Of a stretch of 64,000 bases of DNA, positions 18,390 through 27,185 are shown piece by piece. Position 1 is the first letter of the stretch. Each line of letters starts with the position of its first letter. The notes below the pieces were generated by a model. That model had not been told where the DNA came from. It did not search any database and saw nothing but the letters and a program-made list of their open reading frames with translations. The stretch covers positions 62,001 through 126,000 of the forward strand of contig NZ_JARXRO010000013.1 of NCBI RefSeq assembly GCF_029887935.1. Reading direction: 5' to 3'. The position numbers were made by a program, and so were the translations under genes. The stretch is from Luteimonas kalidii (GTDB lineage Bacteria > Pseudomonadota > Gammaproteobacteria > Xanthomonadales > Xanthomonadaceae).

Positions 18390-20327
18390 ATGACGACACG
18401 CGCGATCGGATCGATGCTGCTGGCCTGCGTGCTGGCGTGGATGCATGCCGGCGCGGCGCACGCGGCGGACTACGAACGCCACCTGGTCGGCGATCCCGCC
18501 CTGCCCACGCCGGGCACCACCGCGCCCGGGCTGCTGCTGATGGGCGGCGGCGACCGCAACTTCGACGCGCTGCGCTGGTTCCTGGCCAGGGCCGGCAACG
18601 GCCACGTGGTGGTGCTGCGCGCCTCGATGGGTGGCGAGATCGGGCGCGAATTCCACGACGAGGTGGGCGGCGTGGCGTCGGTGGAGACCTTCGTGTTCTC
18701 GGGTCGCGACGCGGCCCGGGATCCGGCGATCCTCGCCAGCCTGCGCAAGGCCGATGGCATCTTCATCGCCGGCGGCGACCAGTCGCGCTACGTGCGCTAC
18801 TGGAAGGACACGCCGGTGGCGCAGGCGCTGGACGCCCACGTGCGCGCGGGCAAGCCGGTCGGCGGCACCAGCGCCGGGCTCGCGATCCTGGGCGAGTTCG
18901 TCTACGGCGCGATGGACGGCGGCAGCCAGGTCAGCCCGCGCGCGCTGGCCGATCCGCTGGGCGAGGCCAACACCATCGAGGCCGGGTTCCTGCACATCGA
19001 CGCGCTGACCGGCATGCTCACCGACACCCATTTCCGCGAGCGCGACCGCCTCGGCCGACTGCTCGCCTTCGTCGCCAAGGCCGAGACGCTGTCGGACGGC
19101 CGCCCGGTGCTGGGGCTGGGCGTGGACGAGGACGCCGCGGTTGCGGTCGACGGCGACGGACGCGCGCGCGTGTTCGCCACCGCGCCGGGCGCGGGCGCGA
19201 CCGTGGTGCGCGGCGGGTTCGCGCCGCAGCGGGAAGACCAGCCGATGCAGCTGGATCGCGTCGAGACCATCGGCGTGGGCGTCGATTCGGTGCTGCGCCT
19301 GCCGCAGGGCGAGGTCGAGCGTCCGATGTGGCAGCGGCGATACGCGGTGCGCGACGGCGTGCTGGTGGCGCAAGACGCACCGCGCCTGGTGATCCACGGG
19401 GGCGCCGGCGTCGATCGCGGCGACCTCACGCCGGAAGAGGAAGCGGCCGCGCGCGCCGCGCTCGCTGCCGCGCTGCGCGCCGGCCACGCCGAACTCGCCG
19501 CGGGCAAGCCGGCGCTGGACGCGGTCACCGCCGCGATCACCGTGCTCGAGGATGCGCCGCAGTTCAATGCCGGCCGCGGCGCGGTGTTCACCCACGACGG
19601 CCGCAACGAGCTCGACACCTCGATCATGGACGGTGCCAGCGGTCGCGCCGGTGCCGCCGCCGGCCTGCGCCGCGTGCGCAACCCGATCATGCTGGCGCGC
19701 GCGATCATGGAGCGCTCGCGCCACGTGATGATGGTGGGCGAGGGCGCGGAACGCTTCGCGCAGGAGGCGGGTATCGCGCTGGTCGATCCGGCGTATTTCC
19801 GCACCGAGAAGCGCTGGCAGCAGCTGCAGCGCGCGCTGCAGGACGACAGCAAGCCGCATGCCGCGCTGCCGGGGCCGGAACTGCCGGCGAAGGCGTATTT
19901 CGGCACCGTCGGCGCGCTCGCGCTCGATGCCCGGGGCCGGCTCGCCGCCGGCACTTCCACCGGCGGCATGACCAACAAGCGCTACGGCCGGGTGGGCGAC
20001 GCGCCGATCATCGGCGCCGGCACCTGGGCCGACGACCGCTGCGCGGTGTCGGGCACCGGCTGGGGCGAGTTCTACATCCGCGCCGCCGCCGCGCACGAGA
20101 TCTGCGCGCGCGTGCGCCTGTCGGGCGATCCGCTGGCGCGCGCCGCCGACGCGGTGATCAACCGCGACATCCCCGCCGCCGGCGGTGACGGCGGCGCGAT
20201 CGCGCTCGGCGCCGACGGTACCGTCGCGTTTCCGTTCAACACCCCGGGCATGTACCGCGGCTGGATCGGCGAAGACGGCGAACCGCACGTGGCGATCTGG
20301 CCGGACGAGTCGTTGCCGATGCCGTGA
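18390..20327 (+). CDS. Secreted cyanophycinase-isoaspartyl peptidase/asparaginase fusion
   Basis: Two hydrolases in one 645-residue chain behind a Sec signal peptide (AHA-AD, cleavage near 25). Residues about 28-325 are a serine peptidase of family S51/cyanophycinase: LLLMGGGDRN, the GGDQ motif (128-131), the nucleophile elbow GTSAG (Ser161) and DTHFRERDRLGRLLAF (211-227). Residues about 331-645 are an Ntn-hydrolase of the isoaspartyl peptidase/L-asparaginase type: RLVIHGGAG, FNAGRGAVFT, the autoprocessing nucleophile Thr506 in FGTVGALALD, GTSTGGMTNKRYGRVGD and SGTGWGEFYI. Cyanophycinase cuts cyanophycin into beta-Asp-Arg, which isoaspartyl peptidases split into Asp and Arg, so the two domains could act in sequence. 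ATG 18390 follows GGACGAAGGA. No frameshift is seen at the junction. Confidence 0.92.
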   Translation: MTTRAIGSMLLACVLAWMHAGAAHAADYERHLVGDPALPTPGTTAPGLLLMGGGDRNFDALRWFLARAGNGHVVVLRASMGGEIGREFHDEVGGVASVETFVFSGRDAARDPAILASLRKADGIFIAGGDQSRYVRYWKDTPVAQALDAHVRAGKPVGGTSAGLAILGEFVYGAMDGGSQVSPRALADPLGEANTIEAGFLHIDALTGMLTDTHFRERDRLGRLLAFVAKAETLSDGRPVLGLGVDEDAAVAVDGDGRARVFATAPGAGATVVRGGFAPQREDQPMQLDRVETIGVGVDSVLRLPQGEVERPMWQRRYAVRDGVLVAQDAPRLVIHGGAGVDRGDLTPEEEAAARAALAAALRAGHAELAAGKPALDAVTAAITVLEDAPQFNAGRGAVFTHDGRNELDTSIMDGASGRAGAAAGLRRVRNPIMLARAIMERSRHVMMVGEGAERFAQEAGIALVDPAYFRTEKRWQQLQRALQDDSKPHAALPGPELPAKAYFGTVGALALDARGRLAAGTSTGGMTNKRYGRVGDAPIIGAGTWADDRCAVSGTGWGEFYIRAAAAHEICARVRLSGDPLARAADAVINRDIPAAGGDGGAIALGADGTVAFPFNTPGMYRGWIGEDGEPHVAIWPDESLPMP

Positions 20328-20553
20328 GGGCAGCCCCCATGACGTCTTCGATCAGTGGGGGACGTTCGATGTCGTGGGCGAGGGTGCTGGCCGCCTCGGA
20401 TCCGGCGCGTCTTGCGCGGCATTCCGGATCGGAGGCCGAGTCGTGTGGAGCGGGTGGGGGGGCTGCCGCGCCGCGTTTGTCTCCGGTCGCGACCCGCGCT
20501 ATCGTCGCTTCCGCGCCGGTTCGCCGGGCGCTGCAGGAAGACAGGGAGGTGGC

Positions 20554-21195
20554 ATGGATGCGCAGCACACTGCCTGCGGTGGCGGGCGCCGTGGATCGCG
20601 CCGGATCATCGCGACGCTCGTCGTCGCGTCGCTGACGACGACGGGATGCCAGGGCATGGCGGACACCAGGCAAGGGCCGATGACGGCCGACGGCAGACGC
20701 ATCGACAACACCGTGGCCGACTGGCCGCTGAAGTTCGTGCAGCACAGCTTCGGCGCGCGCTGCTATTCCACGCATGGCTGCACCGTGGACTACAACGGCC
20801 ATCGTCACGTCGACCATCCGGATGACGTGCTGCGCCCCTCGACGGATGAGATTCATCCGGATGCGCTGAAGAATGCCTCCGCCAGCTATCTCGGCGTGAT
20901 GAACTTTCCCGAGCCGGCGACGGTGGCCTGGCGCTCACGTGATGGCGTACAGCACGAAGCGCGGGTCGATATCGGCGAGATTTTCCGCGACCGGCTGATT
21001 CTCCATCACGTGCCGAGGGAGGACATCCCTGAGCGCGTATCGATCTTGAATCCGGCCATCATCCTGGAGGTCAACGACCGCACTATCAACGTGTACATGC
21101 GGGCCTTCATTCCAACCAAGTCCCTCCGGACTCCGGGCAACCGACACAGCAACTATCGCGACGAGCTCGTCTTGGCGTGGACCAGGACGTACTGA
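20554..21195 (+). CDS. Lipoprotein, candidate immunity partner of adjacent DUF2235 lipase
   Basis: A 213-residue protein with an N-terminal basic/hydrophobic segment and lipobox-like SLTTTGC (Cys32), so probably a periplasmic lipoprotein. The body contains NTVADWPLKFVQHSFGARCYS, GCTVDYNGH, TVAWRSRDGVQHEARVDIG and ILEVNDRTINVYMRAFIP. This resembles DUF3304-like lipoproteins encoded beside DUF2235/Tle1-type lipases and proposed as their immunity proteins; I cannot confirm family membership by eye. The Shine-Dalgarno is strong (GGGAGGT at 20544-20550), fixing ATG 20554. The lipase gene follows 24 bases downstream on the same strand. Inferred role: protection from that lipase in the periplasm. 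Confidence 0.6.
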   Translation: MDAQHTACGGGRRGSRRIIATLVVASLTTTGCQGMADTRQGPMTADGRRIDNTVADWPLKFVQHSFGARCYSTHGCTVDYNGHRHVDHPDDVLRPSTDEIHPDALKNASASYLGVMNFPEPATVAWRSRDGVQHEARVDIGEIFRDRLILHHVPREDIPERVSILNPAIILEVNDRTINVYMRAFIPTKSLRTPGNRHSNYRDELVLAWTRTY

Positions 21196-21219
21196 TCCAG
21201 CCTGACACGGAGGTCGAGG

Positions 21220-22593
21220 ATGGGAGGACAGCGACACCCCGACGGAGTGGCCACGTTTCCGGCGACCGCCGAGGACTTGCAAGCCTTCGATCAGGCCAGC
21301 GCGCAGTTGGAAGCATTCCGGGCGCCAGTCCTGCTCCGGCGCGATTCATTCGACCGGCTGTTCGTGGCGGCGTTCGACGGCACGGGCAACAGCCGGCATC
21401 GTGATCCGCCCGAAAACCACACCAATATCGCGGCGATCCATCAGCAGCTTCAAGACCGTATTGATGGGGACGAACACGCCACGGGTGGGTCGGCACTGGG
21501 GGCGGGATACGTCGAAGGAGTGGGCACGCAGGGCGGGCTGGATGGCACGATTGATTTGATCAGGGGCCGAACCTATGAGGCGCGCTTGGAGGACATGTAT
21601 CTCCAGTTCGCCCGGCAGGCCAAAATCTGGTTGGACGCAGATCCAGACGTCGAGATCCGCATCGCCTCCATCGGCTTCAGCCGCGGCGCCGAACAGGCCG
21701 CCGGCTTCACTCGTCTGGTCGAGCAGCGTGGCATCCAGGACCCCACAGGCGCAGATGTGGAGCGCGGCCGAGACGGCCTGATCGAGCGCGTCGAGTTCAC
21801 TCGTCCACCCCTGCGCGAGCCCGGCACCGTCGTGCAGGCGATCGGCCTGTTCGACCCGGTCGGCACCGGCGTACCGCGTGAGCACGATCGCAGGCCGGCG
21901 GCCTCGGTGGTGTCGGGCTTCCAGCTCACGGCCGAACACGAACGGCGCAACCTGTTCCAGGGCACGCGGGTCGCCGACATGGGCGCGACGTTCGACGGGC
22001 GCTTCCTCAACGTGCTGGTCCCCGGCGCGCACAGCGATGTCGGCGGCGGCTATCGGCAGAACGGCCTGTCGATCCGCAGCGGCAACCTGATGGTCGACTA
22101 CCTCAATGCACTCGGCGATCAGCCCTTCCTGGCCAAGCGCGCCGAGCCGCAGGACCCGGCGCTCAACGTGATCCACCGCTCCGAGCAGCACCAGATCTTC
22201 TACCGCACGTCCGAGTTCGATCGCGACGGCATCCGCGTGCACCAGGAGGACCTCGCACCGCCGCCGCTGTGCCGGATCGACTGTCGCGACGCCGAGCCAC
22301 GCAACGAGGCCATGGCCGCCGGCCTGGACTGGCGGCCGGTGCCCATCGGCCCGCGACCCGTTGCGCGCATCGATGCATCGGCGGCCACGGACCATCGCTT
22401 CATGGTCGAGCGGATGCTGGACGCCGCGCGTCGCGGCGATGGTGCCGCCATCGACGGTCTCTCGCTCGGCCTGCTCGAGGGACCCCTGGGTCAGGCCTGG
22501 CTGGCGGCGGGGGAAGAGCGACTGCACGGGATCGACGCCGCCGCTCGTGCCTCCGGGGAACGGTCCGAGACCGCGTTCGAGCCCCGGTTCTAA
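21220..22593 (+). CDS. DUF2235 (Tle1-type) alpha/beta-hydrolase, candidate phospholipase effector
   Basis: A 457-residue protein without a signal peptide. It has FVAAFDGTGNSRH (51-60), typical of DUF2235 proteins, then the nucleophile elbow GFSRGAEQAAGF (Ser154), GLFDPVGTG (Asp212) and VPGAHSDVGGGY (His271), giving a plausible Ser-Asp-His triad. DUF2235 includes the type VI effectors called Tle1, which attack membrane phospholipids of competitors. The lack of a signal peptide and the lipoprotein gene directly upstream fit an effector exported by a dedicated secretion system with its immunity protein. No T6SS, VgrG, PAAR or type IV secretion gene is visible in this window, so the export route is unknown. 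RBS GGAGG lies about 10 bases before ATG 21220. Confidence 0.75.
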   Translation: MGGQRHPDGVATFPATAEDLQAFDQASAQLEAFRAPVLLRRDSFDRLFVAAFDGTGNSRHRDPPENHTNIAAIHQQLQDRIDGDEHATGGSALGAGYVEGVGTQGGLDGTIDLIRGRTYEARLEDMYLQFARQAKIWLDADPDVEIRIASIGFSRGAEQAAGFTRLVEQRGIQDPTGADVERGRDGLIERVEFTRPPLREPGTVVQAIGLFDPVGTGVPREHDRRPAASVVSGFQLTAEHERRNLFQGTRVADMGATFDGRFLNVLVPGAHSDVGGGYRQNGLSIRSGNLMVDYLNALGDQPFLAKRAEPQDPALNVIHRSEQHQIFYRTSEFDRDGIRVHQEDLAPPPLCRIDCRDAEPRNEAMAAGLDWRPVPIGPRPVARIDASAATDHRFMVERMLDAARRGDGAAIDGLSLGLLEGPLGQAWLAAGEERLHGIDAAARASGERSETAFEPRF

Positions 22594-22661
22594 ACTGCGG
22601 TGCCCGCGCGCTTCGGGCGCACGCCCCGGCGCACGGGTCGCATCCGCCTGCCGCGTCGGCG

Positions 22662-22675
22662 CGGGTCTAGACCCG
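22662..22675. terminator. 14-bp palindrome between convergent genes
   Basis: CGGGTCTAGACCCG is a perfect palindrome lying between the 3' ends of the DUF2235 gene and the LysR gene; the flanking GGCG and CGCC extend the pairing imperfectly. Position suggests a bidirectional terminator stem, though there is no T-tract. Confidence 0.3.
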
Positions 22676-22697
22676 TCGCCGCCCGGACGTCGACCCC

Positions 22698-23666
22698 TCA
22701 ACGCTCCGAATGCCCGCTGTCGTAATAGTCGCGGCGCACGAACAGGTCGGGCTGGATCAGGTCCATGAAGGCGCGGGCCTGTGGCGAGGGCAGCTTGCCC
22801 TTGCGCATGACCACGCCGTAGCTGCGGGCGGGGAAGAAGCGCTCCAGCGGCCGGGTGGCGATCCGGCCCCGGTCGGCCTCGGTCAGGCAGATCGAGGACA
22901 GGATGCTGATGCCCATGCCCATCGCCACGTACTGCTTGATCACCTCCCAGCCGCCGACCTCGAGTGCGACGGTGTAGGGCACCCGGTTCTGCTGGAACAC
23001 CAGGTCCACCAGCCGCCAGGTGATCTGGCGCTTGGGCGGCAGGATCAGGCCGTACTGGCCGATGTCGGCCAGCGACAGGTCGGGCTTGTCGGCCAGCGGA
23101 TGGCCGGGTGGCATCACCAGGTGCTGCTCGAAGCGGTGCAGCGGTTCGTACACCAGGTCCGCCGGCACGTCGTGCATCGAGCCGACCACCAGGTCGACCG
23201 CGTCGCTGCGCAGCAGGTCCGTGCCGTCGGCGCTGACGGTGTTGTGCAGGCTCAGCCGCACGTCGCCGTGGTGCTGGCGGAAGCGCTCCACGATCCGCGG
23301 CAGCAGGTAGAGGATGGTCGAACTGTTGGCGGCGATGTTCAGTTCGCCCGCGTCCAAGCCCTTGAGCTGGCTGCGGAAGGCCGCCGGCAGGGCGTCGATG
23401 CCGTCCACCAGCGGGCGCGCGAGTTCGTACAGCGCCTCGCCGGCGCGGGTCGGCACCAGTCGCCGGCCGCTGCGCTCGAACAGCTTCTCACCCAGCTCGC
23501 GCTCGAGGGCCTGGAGCTGGAGGGTGATCGCGGGCTGGCTCAGGTACAGCGCCTCCGCCGCACGCGACACCGAGCCCAGGCGGGTCACCTGGCAGAAGGC
23601 CCGCAGCGGCTTGAGCCGGTCGGCCTTGTAGGCGAAGCGCGAGGGTGGATGATCGCGAGAAACCAT
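22698..23666 (-). CDS. LysR-family regulator divergent from aceB-aceA
   Basis: A 322-residue LysR-type regulator. The winged helix-turn-helix is at about residues 18-78 (LKPLRAFCQVTRLGSVSRAAEALYLSQPAITLQLQALE, split here by position), followed by the linker helix and a periplasmic-binding-protein-like effector domain (ELNIAANSSTILYLLPRIVERFR, VVGSMHDVPADLVYEPL, GMGISILSSICLTEADR). ATG 23666 is used; the longer frame begins with GTG. It is divergent from malate synthase and isocitrate lyase across an unusually AT-rich 113-base region, so it is very likely their regulator and possibly autoregulated. Effector molecule unknown; glyoxylate-bypass intermediates are candidates. Confidence 0.88.
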   Translation of the reverse strand: MVSRDHPPSRFAYKADRLKPLRAFCQVTRLGSVSRAAEALYLSQPAITLQLQALERELGEKLFERSGRRLVPTRAGEALYELARPLVDGIDALPAAFRSQLKGLDAGELNIAANSSTILYLLPRIVERFRQHHGDVRLSLHNTVSADGTDLLRSDAVDLVVGSMHDVPADLVYEPLHRFEQHLVMPPGHPLADKPDLSLADIGQYGLILPPKRQITWRLVDLVFQQNRVPYTVALEVGGWEVIKQYVAMGMGISILSSICLTEADRGRIATRPLERFFPARSYGVVMRKGKLPSPQARAFMDLIQPDLFVRRDYYDSGHSER

Positions 23667-23779
23667 TGAACGCACTGCTTATATGCAGAACTTATAGATC
23701 GCATTGAAATAACTGTGTTGTCAAATAATTGCGACGGGAGGACGGTGGCGTTGCACCGCAACATCCACTGGAGCCCGCC
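23667..23779. promoter_or_regulatory. AT-rich divergent lysR/aceB control region
   Basis: This intergenic stretch has far lower GC than its surroundings. CTTATA occurs twice 13 bases apart (23678-23683 and 23691-23696), once before and once after GCAGAA, a plausible regulator site. TTGAAA (23704-23709) and AAATAATT (23723-23730) could be part of the aceB promoter but their spacing is short. RBS for aceB is weak (GGAG at 23770). Confidence 0.4.
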
Positions 23780-25438
23780 ATGTCCGCCGTCCTCAAGCCT
23801 GCCGCCCCGCCTGCCTCCATCGACCTCCCTATGATGGATGCGGCGGCCGACGACCTGCTCGATGCCCCCGCGCAGGCCTTCCTGGCCCGACTGCACCAGC
23901 GCTTCGACGCCAGGCGCCGCGCGCTGCTCGCGGACCGTCGGCGGCGTCAGGCCCGGTTCGATGCCGGCGGCCTGCCGGGTTTCCGCCCGGACACGCGCCG
24001 GATCCGCGAAGGCGACTGGCGCGTGGCGCCGATCCCGGCGGCGCTGCAGGACCGGCGGGTCGAGATCACCGGCCCGGTCGACCCGAAGATGGTCATCAAC
24101 GCGCTGAACTCGGGCGCGAAATGCTACATGGCCGATTTCGAGGACTCGACCTCCCCGACCTGGACCAATGTGATCGCCGGCCAGCGCGCGCTGCGCGAAG
24201 CGGTGGCCGGCACGCTCACCTTCGAGGGGGGCGGCAAGCACTACGCGCTCCGGCCCGGGCCCGAACGCGCAGTGCTGATCGTGCGCCCGCGCGGCTGGCA
24301 CCTGGACGAGAAGCACGTGCGGATCGACGATGGCGGGGCGGGCGAGCGCATGTCCGCCGCGCTGTTCGACCTGGGCCTGTTCGACTGGCACAACGCCGCC
24401 GCGCTGGCGGCCCGCGATCGCGGGCCCTACTTCTACCTGCCCAAGCTGCAGTCGATGGAAGAGGCCGCGCTGTGGGACGACGTGCTCGCCCACATCGAAG
24501 GTGAGCTGGGCCTACCGCAGGGGCAGATGAAGGTCACGGTGCTGATCGAGACCCTGCCGGCGGCGTTCGAGATGGACGAGATCCTGTATGCGCTGCGCAC
24601 GCGCATCGCCGGGCTCAACTGCGGGCGCTGGGACTACATCTTTTCCTACATCAGGACTCTGCGCGCGCACCGCGATCGCGTGCTGCCCGAGCGCGGCCAG
24701 GTGACGATGGCCCAGCCGTTCCTGAAGGCCTACTCGGAACTGCTGATCCAGACCTGCCATCGCCGCGGCGCGCATGCGATGGGCGGCATGGCCGCGCAGA
24801 TTCCCATCGGCAACGACGAGGAAGCGAACGAGCGGGCGCTGGCGCGGGTGCGCGCGGACAAGCTGCGCGAGGTCACCGCCGGGCACGACGGCACCTGGGT
24901 GGCGCATCCGGCGCTGATCCCGCTGGCGCGAGAGGTGTTCGACGAACGCATGCCGACCCCGCACCAGCAGCACCTCGGCCGCGAGGAGGTGGTCGTGACC
25001 GCCGCGGACCTGCTGGCGCCCTCGCTGGGCACGATCACGCGCATCGGGTTCGAGAACAACGTCGAGGTGTGCGTGCGCTACCTCGCCGCCTGGCTCGACG
25101 GCCACGGCTGCGTGCCGATCCACTGGCTGATGGAGGACGCCGCGACGGCGGAGATCGCGCGCGCCCAGCTGTGGCAGTGGCTGCATCACGCCGACCAGCC
25201 GATCGGTCGGGTGCCGGCCGCCGCCGACGGCGCGCGCTGCCCGCTGCACCTGGACGACGGGACGGTGATCGACGAGGCCCTGTTCGACCGCGTGCTGCTG
25301 GGACTGCCCTCGCGCCTGGCGGCGCAGCCGGTGGTCGGCGCGGCGCGCATCCCGGACGCGATCGCGATGCTCGAGGACCTCACCCGCCGCGACACGCTCG
25401 AGGACTTCCTCACCCTGCCGGCATACGAACGCCTCTGA
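23780..25438 (+). CDS. aceB: Malate synthase A
   Basis: This enzyme condenses glyoxylate with acetyl-CoA to malate, the second step of the glyoxylate bypass, in the cytoplasm. The 552 residues match MSA (about 530). Visible family blocks are RREGDW-like [36 protein letters not shown] (within 102-128), [42 protein letters not shown] with the catalytic/Mg-binding acidic residues, the [11 protein letters not shown] block and GGMAAQIPI. The C-terminal domain includes [21 protein letters not shown]. The gene is followed after 64 bases by aceA in the same direction, forming an aceBA operon under the divergent LysR regulator. Confidence 0.97.
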   Translation: MSAVLKPAAPPASIDLPMMDAAADDLLDAPAQAFLARLHQRFDARRRALLADRRRRQARFDAGGLPGFRPDTRRIREGDWRVAPIPAALQDRRVEITGPVDPKMVINALNSGAKCYMADFEDSTSPTWTNVIAGQRALREAVAGTLTFEGGGKHYALRPGPERAVLIVRPRGWHLDEKHVRIDDGGAGERMSAALFDLGLFDWHNAAALAARDRGPYFYLPKLQSMEEAALWDDVLAHIEGELGLPQGQMKVTVLIETLPAAFEMDEILYALRTRIAGLNCGRWDYIFSYIRTLRAHRDRVLPERGQVTMAQPFLKAYSELLIQTCHRRGAHAMGGMAAQIPIGNDEEANERALARVRADKLREVTAGHDGTWVAHPALIPLAREVFDERMPTPHQQHLGREEVVVTAADLLAPSLGTITRIGFENNVEVCVRYLAAWLDGHGCVPIHWLMEDAATAEIARAQLWQWLHHADQPIGRVPAAADGARCPLHLDDGTVIDEALFDRVLLGLPSRLAAQPVVGAARIPDAIAMLEDLTRRDTLEDFLTLPAYERL

Positions 25439-25502
25439 TGCCGCCGCCCTGCCTCCACGCAGCGCCCGCCGCGTACGCCCCATCCGACTCGAGGACATCC
25501 GC

Positions 25503-26846
25503 ATGAACCACGCCACGCGCCAGCAGCAGATCGACCACCTGCAGCAGCAATGGACCACCGACCCGCGCTGGGCCGGCATCGAGCGCCCGTATCCGGCCGC
25601 CGATGTCGTGCGCCTGCGCGGCAGCCTGCAGCCCGACCACACCCTCGCCCGCCGGGGCGCGGAGAAACTGTGGACACTGGTCAACGGCGGTGCGAAGAAG
25701 GGCTACGTCAACGCCTTCGGCGCCATCTCGGCCGGCCAGGCCATGCAGCAGGCCAAGGCCGGGCTGGAGGCGGTGTACCTGTCGGGCTGGCAGGTGGCCG
25801 CCGACGGCAACACCTCCGAGACCATGTATCCCGACCAGTCGCTGTACGCCTACGACTCGGTGCCGGCGATGGTGCGGCGGATCAACAACACCTTCCAGCG
25901 TGCGGACGAGATCCAGTGGAAGAACATCTGCGACGGCCACGTGCGCGGGGAAGACGCGATCGACTTCTTCCTGCCGATCGTCGCCGACGGCGAAGCCGGC
26001 TTCGGCGGCGTGCTCAACGCCTTCGAGCTGATGAAGAACATGATCATCGCCGGCGCGGCCGCGGTGCACTTCGAAGACCAGCTGGCGGCGGTGAAGAAGT
26101 GCGGCCACATGGGTGGAAAGGTGCTGGTGCCCACCCAGGAAGCGGTGCAGAAGCTCGTCGCCGCACGCTTGGCGGCCGACGTGCTGGGCGTGCCGACCGT
26201 GGTGCTGGCGCGCACCGATGCCGAGGCGGCGACCCTGCTGACCTCGGACTTCGACGCCAACGATCGTCCGTTCGTCACCGGACAGCGCACCAGTGAAGGC
26301 TTCTACAAGGTCCGCAACGGACTGGAGCAGGCGATCAGCCGCGGCGTGGCCTACGCGCCGTACGCGGACCTGGTGTGGTGCGAGACCGGCACCCCCGACA
26401 TCGGCTTCGCGCGCGAATTCGCCCAGGCGGTGCACGCGCGGCAGCCGGGCAAGCCGCTGGCCTACAACTGTTCGCCCAGCTTCAACTGGAAGAAGAACCT
26501 TGACGACCGCGCCATCGCCCGTTTCCAGGACGACCTGGCGGCGCTGGGCTATACCTACCAGTTCATCACCCTGGCCGGCATCCACATCAACTGGTTCAAT
26601 ACCTTCCGCTTCGCGCACGACTACGCGCGCGGCGAGGGCATGCGCCACTATGTGGAACAGGTGCAGGAGCCGGAGTTCGCGGCGCGCGAGCGGGGCTACA
26701 CCTTCGTCTCGCACCAGCAGGAAGTCGGCGCCGGCTACTTCGACGACGTGACCACGGTGATCCAGGGCGGCAGTTCCAGCGTCACCGCGCTCAAGGGCTC
26801 GACGGAGGAGGCGCAGTTCGCGCGCTCGCACGCGGCGGCCGCCTGA
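25503..26846 (+). CDS. aceA: Isocitrate lyase
   Basis: This enzyme splits isocitrate into glyoxylate and succinate, allowing growth on acetate or fatty acids. The 447-residue length fits the shorter proteobacterial form. Key motifs are the substrate-binding [20 protein letters not shown], the catalytic loop KKCGHMGGK with Cys200, [10 protein letters not shown], and [17 protein letters not shown] 25503 gives the canonical start [16 protein letters not shown]. It is the distal gene of the aceBA operon, with two hairpins directly after the stop. Confidence 0.98.
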   Translation: MNHATRQQQIDHLQQQWTTDPRWAGIERPYPAADVVRLRGSLQPDHTLARRGAEKLWTLVNGGAKKGYVNAFGAISAGQAMQQAKAGLEAVYLSGWQVAADGNTSETMYPDQSLYAYDSVPAMVRRINNTFQRADEIQWKNICDGHVRGEDAIDFFLPIVADGEAGFGGVLNAFELMKNMIIAGAAAVHFEDQLAAVKKCGHMGGKVLVPTQEAVQKLVAARLAADVLGVPTVVLARTDAEAATLLTSDFDANDRPFVTGQRTSEGFYKVRNGLEQAISRGVAYAPYADLVWCETGTPDIGFAREFAQAVHARQPGKPLAYNCSPSFNWKKNLDDRAIARFQDDLAALGYTYQFITLAGIHINWFNTFRFAHDYARGEGMRHYVEQVQEPEFAARERGYTFVSHQQEVGAGYFDDVTTVIQGGSSSVTALKGSTEEAQFARSHAAAA

Positions 26847-26853
26847 CTGACGG

Positions 26854-26890
26854 CGTTCCGCTCGGGAACGGATCGGGAATCCGATTCCCT
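26854..26890 (+). terminator. Tandem hairpins after aceA
   Basis: CGTTCC/GGAACG (26854-26859 and 26865-26870, 5-base loop) is followed at once by GGGAAT/ATTCCC (26875-26880 and 26884-26889, loop CCG) and a short TTC. Two successive stems eight bases after the aceA stop are a plausible operon terminator. Confidence 0.5.
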
Positions 26891-27185
26891 TCGCATCCGG
26901 CGTGGCACTGCGCCCTCCACACACGGAAGATGCGCAGGGGGGTCGGCCATCCTTCCCCCCGCTTGCCGGGGATGATGCTCATCCCGGGTGGAGATGCCGA
27001 AGACGGACCAGCTCTTCCTTCACTCGCTGGCGGCGCATTGCGTCCCGCGCGGGTGAAAGATGCGAAGGCGACCGCCTTTTCCTTACCCTGCTCGCCGGGC
27101 ATTGCGCCCTTCACGTGAAGGCGCCGAAGGCGGATGGTGAAAGGCGAAGGCGCGGGAGCGCACGCACCGGTACCGACGAGCGAGC
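26891..27185. repeat. Degenerate tandem repeat, about 61-66 bp unit
   Basis: Units begin at about 26928 (AGATGCGCAGG), 26992 (AGATGCCGAAGACGG), 27058 (AGATGCGAAGGCG) and 27119 (AGGCGCCGAAGGCGG), with period 61-66. Between these starts each unit carries a TTCCTTC/TTCCTTA block, a GCTTGCCGGG/GCTCGCCGGG block and GCACTGCGCCCT/GCATTGCGCCCT before the next unit. Copies are diverged. No gene is supported in this 339-base gap between aceA and the ankyrin gene. Origin and role unknown; it resembles a decayed intergenic repeat family. Confidence 0.5.
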
